Positions 24,765-26,414 of a stretch of DNA of 26,414 bases are shown here, piece by piece (positions within the stretch are counted from its first letter, which is position 1; every line of letters begins with the position of its first letter). The notes beneath the pieces are model-generated. The model worked only from the letters and a program-made list of their open reading frames with translations, did no database searches and was not told the origin of the DNA. Both the position numbers and the translations under genes were made by a program. The DNA comes from JBBQNJ01 sp038329845 (GTDB taxonomy: Bacteria; Planctomycetota; Phycisphaerae; Tepidisphaerales; Tepidisphaeraceae): NCBI GenBank assembly GCA_038329845.1, contig JBBQNJ010000069.1, forward strand, positions 1 to 26,414, read 5' to 3'.

Positions 24765-26102
24765 CTTGGCGGGGGACATTTGTTCCCAATGATCGCGCTG
24801 TTTGCGAAACCCGGCCAATGCGTCGGCGTATTGCGGATCATCGACAAAGTTTTGTTGCTCAGACGGATCGCGGGCCAGGTCGAAAAGCACTTCGGGCATG
24901 GCCGGGCCGTACCATTGATATTTGAGCGCGTCGCGCTTGACCATGAAGTTGGTTCCGCCGAACTCGCTGCGGACGGTGTTGTCCCAGCCGTCGGTTTGGC
25001 CGTTCATCAGCGACACGAGCGTGCGGCTGTCGGTTCCTTCGGGAATCGGGAGATCGGCCAGATCGCAAAGGGTGGCGAACAAATCGCAGAGGCTGACATT
25101 GGCCTCTACTTGACGAGGGGCGAAGCGGGCGGGCCAGCGGATAATCAGGGGCACTTTGGCGCTGGCCTCGAAGAATTTTTGTTTTTCCCAGATCCCGTGC
25201 TGGCCGAGCATTTCGCCGTGGTCGCTGGTGTAGATGATGATCCAGTCTTCGAGGTTTTGCCCGCCGGATTCGATGGATCGCATGAGGGTGCCGAACATGG
25301 TGTCGGCGTTTTCGATCATGGCATAATACGCCGCGGTGGCGCGGCGAACCTCGCGCTCGGTAACATCCTCGCGGACCTTCACCCGCCTCTGGCTCAGGAA
25401 AGGATGATCGAAAACCGGCTGATCCACAAACGGCTCGACGCGGTTGAGATAATGGTTGAACAACACCTCACTCGGCGCGAGATAGGGATAGTGCGGCTGA
25501 TGCAGCGAGAGTTTCAACAGCCAGGGGGCGGCGGTGTTTTCGCGGTCGTAATAGGGGGAAAGATAACGATTCTCGACCCCCTGCAGCGCCGCCGCCAAGG
25601 CCAGTTCGTCTTCGCGGATGTGATGGCCCCGGCCGATGCCCGCCCGCTGGATTTCCTTGGCATCCGACCATTTTTGTGACGGCTTGTGCTTGCTGCCGGA
25701 CTGTGGAGCGCCTTGTTTGGGGATGTATCGGCCATTGACATGGACATCGCCAAACCGGCCGGTCCAACCCTGCATCTGATCGGTTCCCATGTGATGGAGT
25801 TTGCCGCAGGCGGTGGTGGCGTAGCCGTGCTGGCTGAACTGGCGGGCGAAGGTCATCGCACCGGGTAGAAGGTCTTCGCCGTAGACCTGGCAGCCGCAAT
25901 GGCGGGGATACATCCCCGCCATCATGCACTGCCGGCCGGGGACGCAGATGGGCGAGGGGGTGTAGGCGTTGGTGAAGACCACCGCATCCTCGGCGAGTTT
26001 GTCGAGGTTAGGCGTGCGAATCACCCGATTGCCGGCAAACCCCGCCACGTCAAAGCGGTGTTCATCGGTCATCAAAAACAGGACATTGGGATGATCGGGC
26101 AT
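24759..26102 (-). CDS. Sulfatase (formylglycine-dependent, type I)
   Basis: This is a sulfuric-ester hydrolase of the alkaline-phosphatase superfamily, 447 residues. The activation motif is CVPGR (Cys53, Pro55, Arg57), whose cysteine must be converted to formylglycine by FGE or anSME. Metal and active-site residues include Asp13 (MTDEHR), Lys101 and His103 (CGKLHH), and the SDHGEMLGQHGIWEK segment. No signal peptide is present at the N-terminus (MPDHPNVLFLMTDEHRFD), unusual among planctomycete sulfatases, which are mostly exported; choline-sulfatase and phosphonate-monoesterase relatives are cytosolic. The substrate is unknown. The upstream region is AT-rich and carries a MITE-like insertion 52 bases from the ATG. 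Confidence 0.92.
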   Translation of the reverse strand: MPDHPNVLFLMTDEHRFDVAGFAGNRVIRTPNLDKLAEDAVVFTNAYTPSPICVPGRQCMMAGMYPRHCGCQVYGEDLLPGAMTFARQFSQHGYATTACGKLHHMGTDQMQGWTGRFGDVHVNGRYIPKQGAPQSGSKHKPSQKWSDAKEIQRAGIGRGHHIREDELALAAALQGVENRYLSPYYDRENTAAPWLLKLSLHQPHYPYLAPSEVLFNHYLNRVEPFVDQPVFDHPFLSQRRVKVREDVTEREVRRATAAYYAMIENADTMFGTLMRSIESGGQNLEDWIIIYTSDHGEMLGQHGIWEKQKFFEASAKVPLIIRWPARFAPRQVEANVSLCDLFATLCDLADLPIPEGTDSRTLVSLMNGQTDGWDNTVRSEFGGTNFMVKRDALKYQWYGPAMPEVLFDLARDPSEQQNFVDDPQYADALAGFRKQRDHWEQMSPAKE

Positions 26103-26143
26103 GGTGATCAGAGGATAACATAATTATTTGAGCAACATAAAAG

Positions 26144-26153
26144 GTGACATCCA
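26144..26153. repeat. Target-site duplication, left copy (MITE copy 2)
   Basis: GTGACATCCA abuts the element and recurs at 26256-26265. The pre-insertion site is preserved at 205-214 as the reverse complement, TGGATGTCAC. Confidence 0.85.
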
Positions 26154-26255
26154 GAATACCATTCACTTAGGGTGAAAACGTCTGGGAAAATCGGCCGTAT
26201 CGGGCGAATACGGCAGTTGAGTTCGCCAACTTTGGCCCTTAAGTGAATGGCATTC
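26154..26255 (-). mobile_element. 102-bp MITE-like element (copy 2)
   Basis: Read on the minus strand, it starts GAATGCCATTCACTTA and ends TAAGTGAATGGTATTC, a 16-bp terminal inverted repeat with one mismatch. The direct repeat GTGACATCCA at 26144-26153 and 26256-26265 is a 10-bp target duplication. Internal blocks ACTCAACTGC, CCGATA, CCCAG and CGTTTT occur in the same order and nearly the same offsets as in the copy at 1671-1771, so both belong to one family. It has inserted into the transposase-flanking repeat, which is uninterrupted at 158-227. GCCGTAT and ATACGGC near its centre can form a hairpin. Confidence 0.87.
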
Positions 26256-26265
26256 GTGACATCCA
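26256..26265. repeat. Target-site duplication, right copy (MITE copy 2)
   Basis: GTGACATCCA is identical to 26144-26153. Confidence 0.85.
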
Positions 26266-26285
26266 CGAATGTGAATGCCATTTGG

Positions 26286-26414
26286 TTAAGCTATAACCTC
26301 TTCCGAATACTGCGGTTGTCGATATGCCACACGGGGCTTGGTCATCAGGTCGTACTCCTTCATTCGTTTCTTCTTCACGCGCGGGCAGTATCGCCCTGGT
26401 CGTGATGGGTTCAC
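26286..26414 (-). pseudogene. IS4-like transposase, C-terminal fragment at window edge
   Basis: The minus strand is open for 42 codons to a TAA at 26286-26288 (VNPSRPGRYCPRVKKKRMKEYDLM...QPQYSEEVIA). A basic RxCPRVKKK-like stretch followed by a short tail is typical of IS4-family transposase C-termini. The rest is off the window, so intactness is unknown. Its final residues match the remnant at 158-190, in the opposite orientation. Confidence 0.65.

Overview
The window looks like a chromosomal segment of a GC-rich planctomycete, most plausibly class Phycisphaerae. This is inferred from three things: the RecA, NusA, IF-2, YlxP-like, RbfA and long-form HisG set; a sulfatase and a SUFU-domain protein; and the Thr/Gln/Pro/Ala-rich 'ATQPATRPS'-style linker in a TPR lipoprotein, which is typical of Phycisphaerae. 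No rRNA, tRNA, CRISPR array or phage gene was recognised. The core region is ordinary housekeeping sequence; the accessory interest lies at both ends and between about 23.0 and 24.8 kb.

Layout. 1-230 holds the 3' end of an IS5-like transposase followed by the last codons of a second (IS4-like) transposase. An alpha/beta hydrolase (262-1566, +) is followed by a 101-bp MITE-like element with a perfect target duplication. recA and a peroxiredoxin lie on the minus strand (1881-3807). A sugar-nucleotide/envelope-glycan group follows on the plus strand: NAD-dependent epimerase/decarboxylase, WecA/MraY-like phosphoglycosyl transferase and UDP-glucose 6-dehydrogenase (4019-8174). Then come an aldo/keto reductase (possibly leaderless), a SUFU-domain protein (minus strand) and a UgpC/MalK-type ABC ATPase with a good promoter and an intrinsic terminator.

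12260-23039 is a long co-directional run: nusA, infB, a YlxP/DUF503 gene, rbfA, a degenerate HhH-GPD-fold gene overlapping rbfA by 4 bp, hisG, a large TPR lipoprotein gene and yebC. The first five form a classical transcription/translation cluster. Spacing through hisG-TPR-yebC is also short, so read-through is likely.

23040-24758 is a repeat-laden, gene-poor insert. It contains a solo terminal repeat, an 18-bp perfect inverted repeat, a DUF4405 membrane cytochrome-like gene and a possible decayed gene. A minus-strand sulfatase (24759-26102) follows. Its upstream region carries a second copy of the MITE family, inserted into a repeat that also occurs, inverted, at the left end of the window. 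The far right edge is the 3' end of the IS4-like transposase, again inverted relative to the left end.

The most notable result is a previously unlabelled short non-autonomous element family. Its two copies are about 101 bp, with GAATGCCATTC termini, 10-11 bp target duplications and co-linear conserved internal blocks. Solo or partial ends of the same sequence occur in at least three further places. Because the window begins and ends in transposase 3' ends of the same family, the edges may be assembly breaks at repeats rather than biological boundaries.
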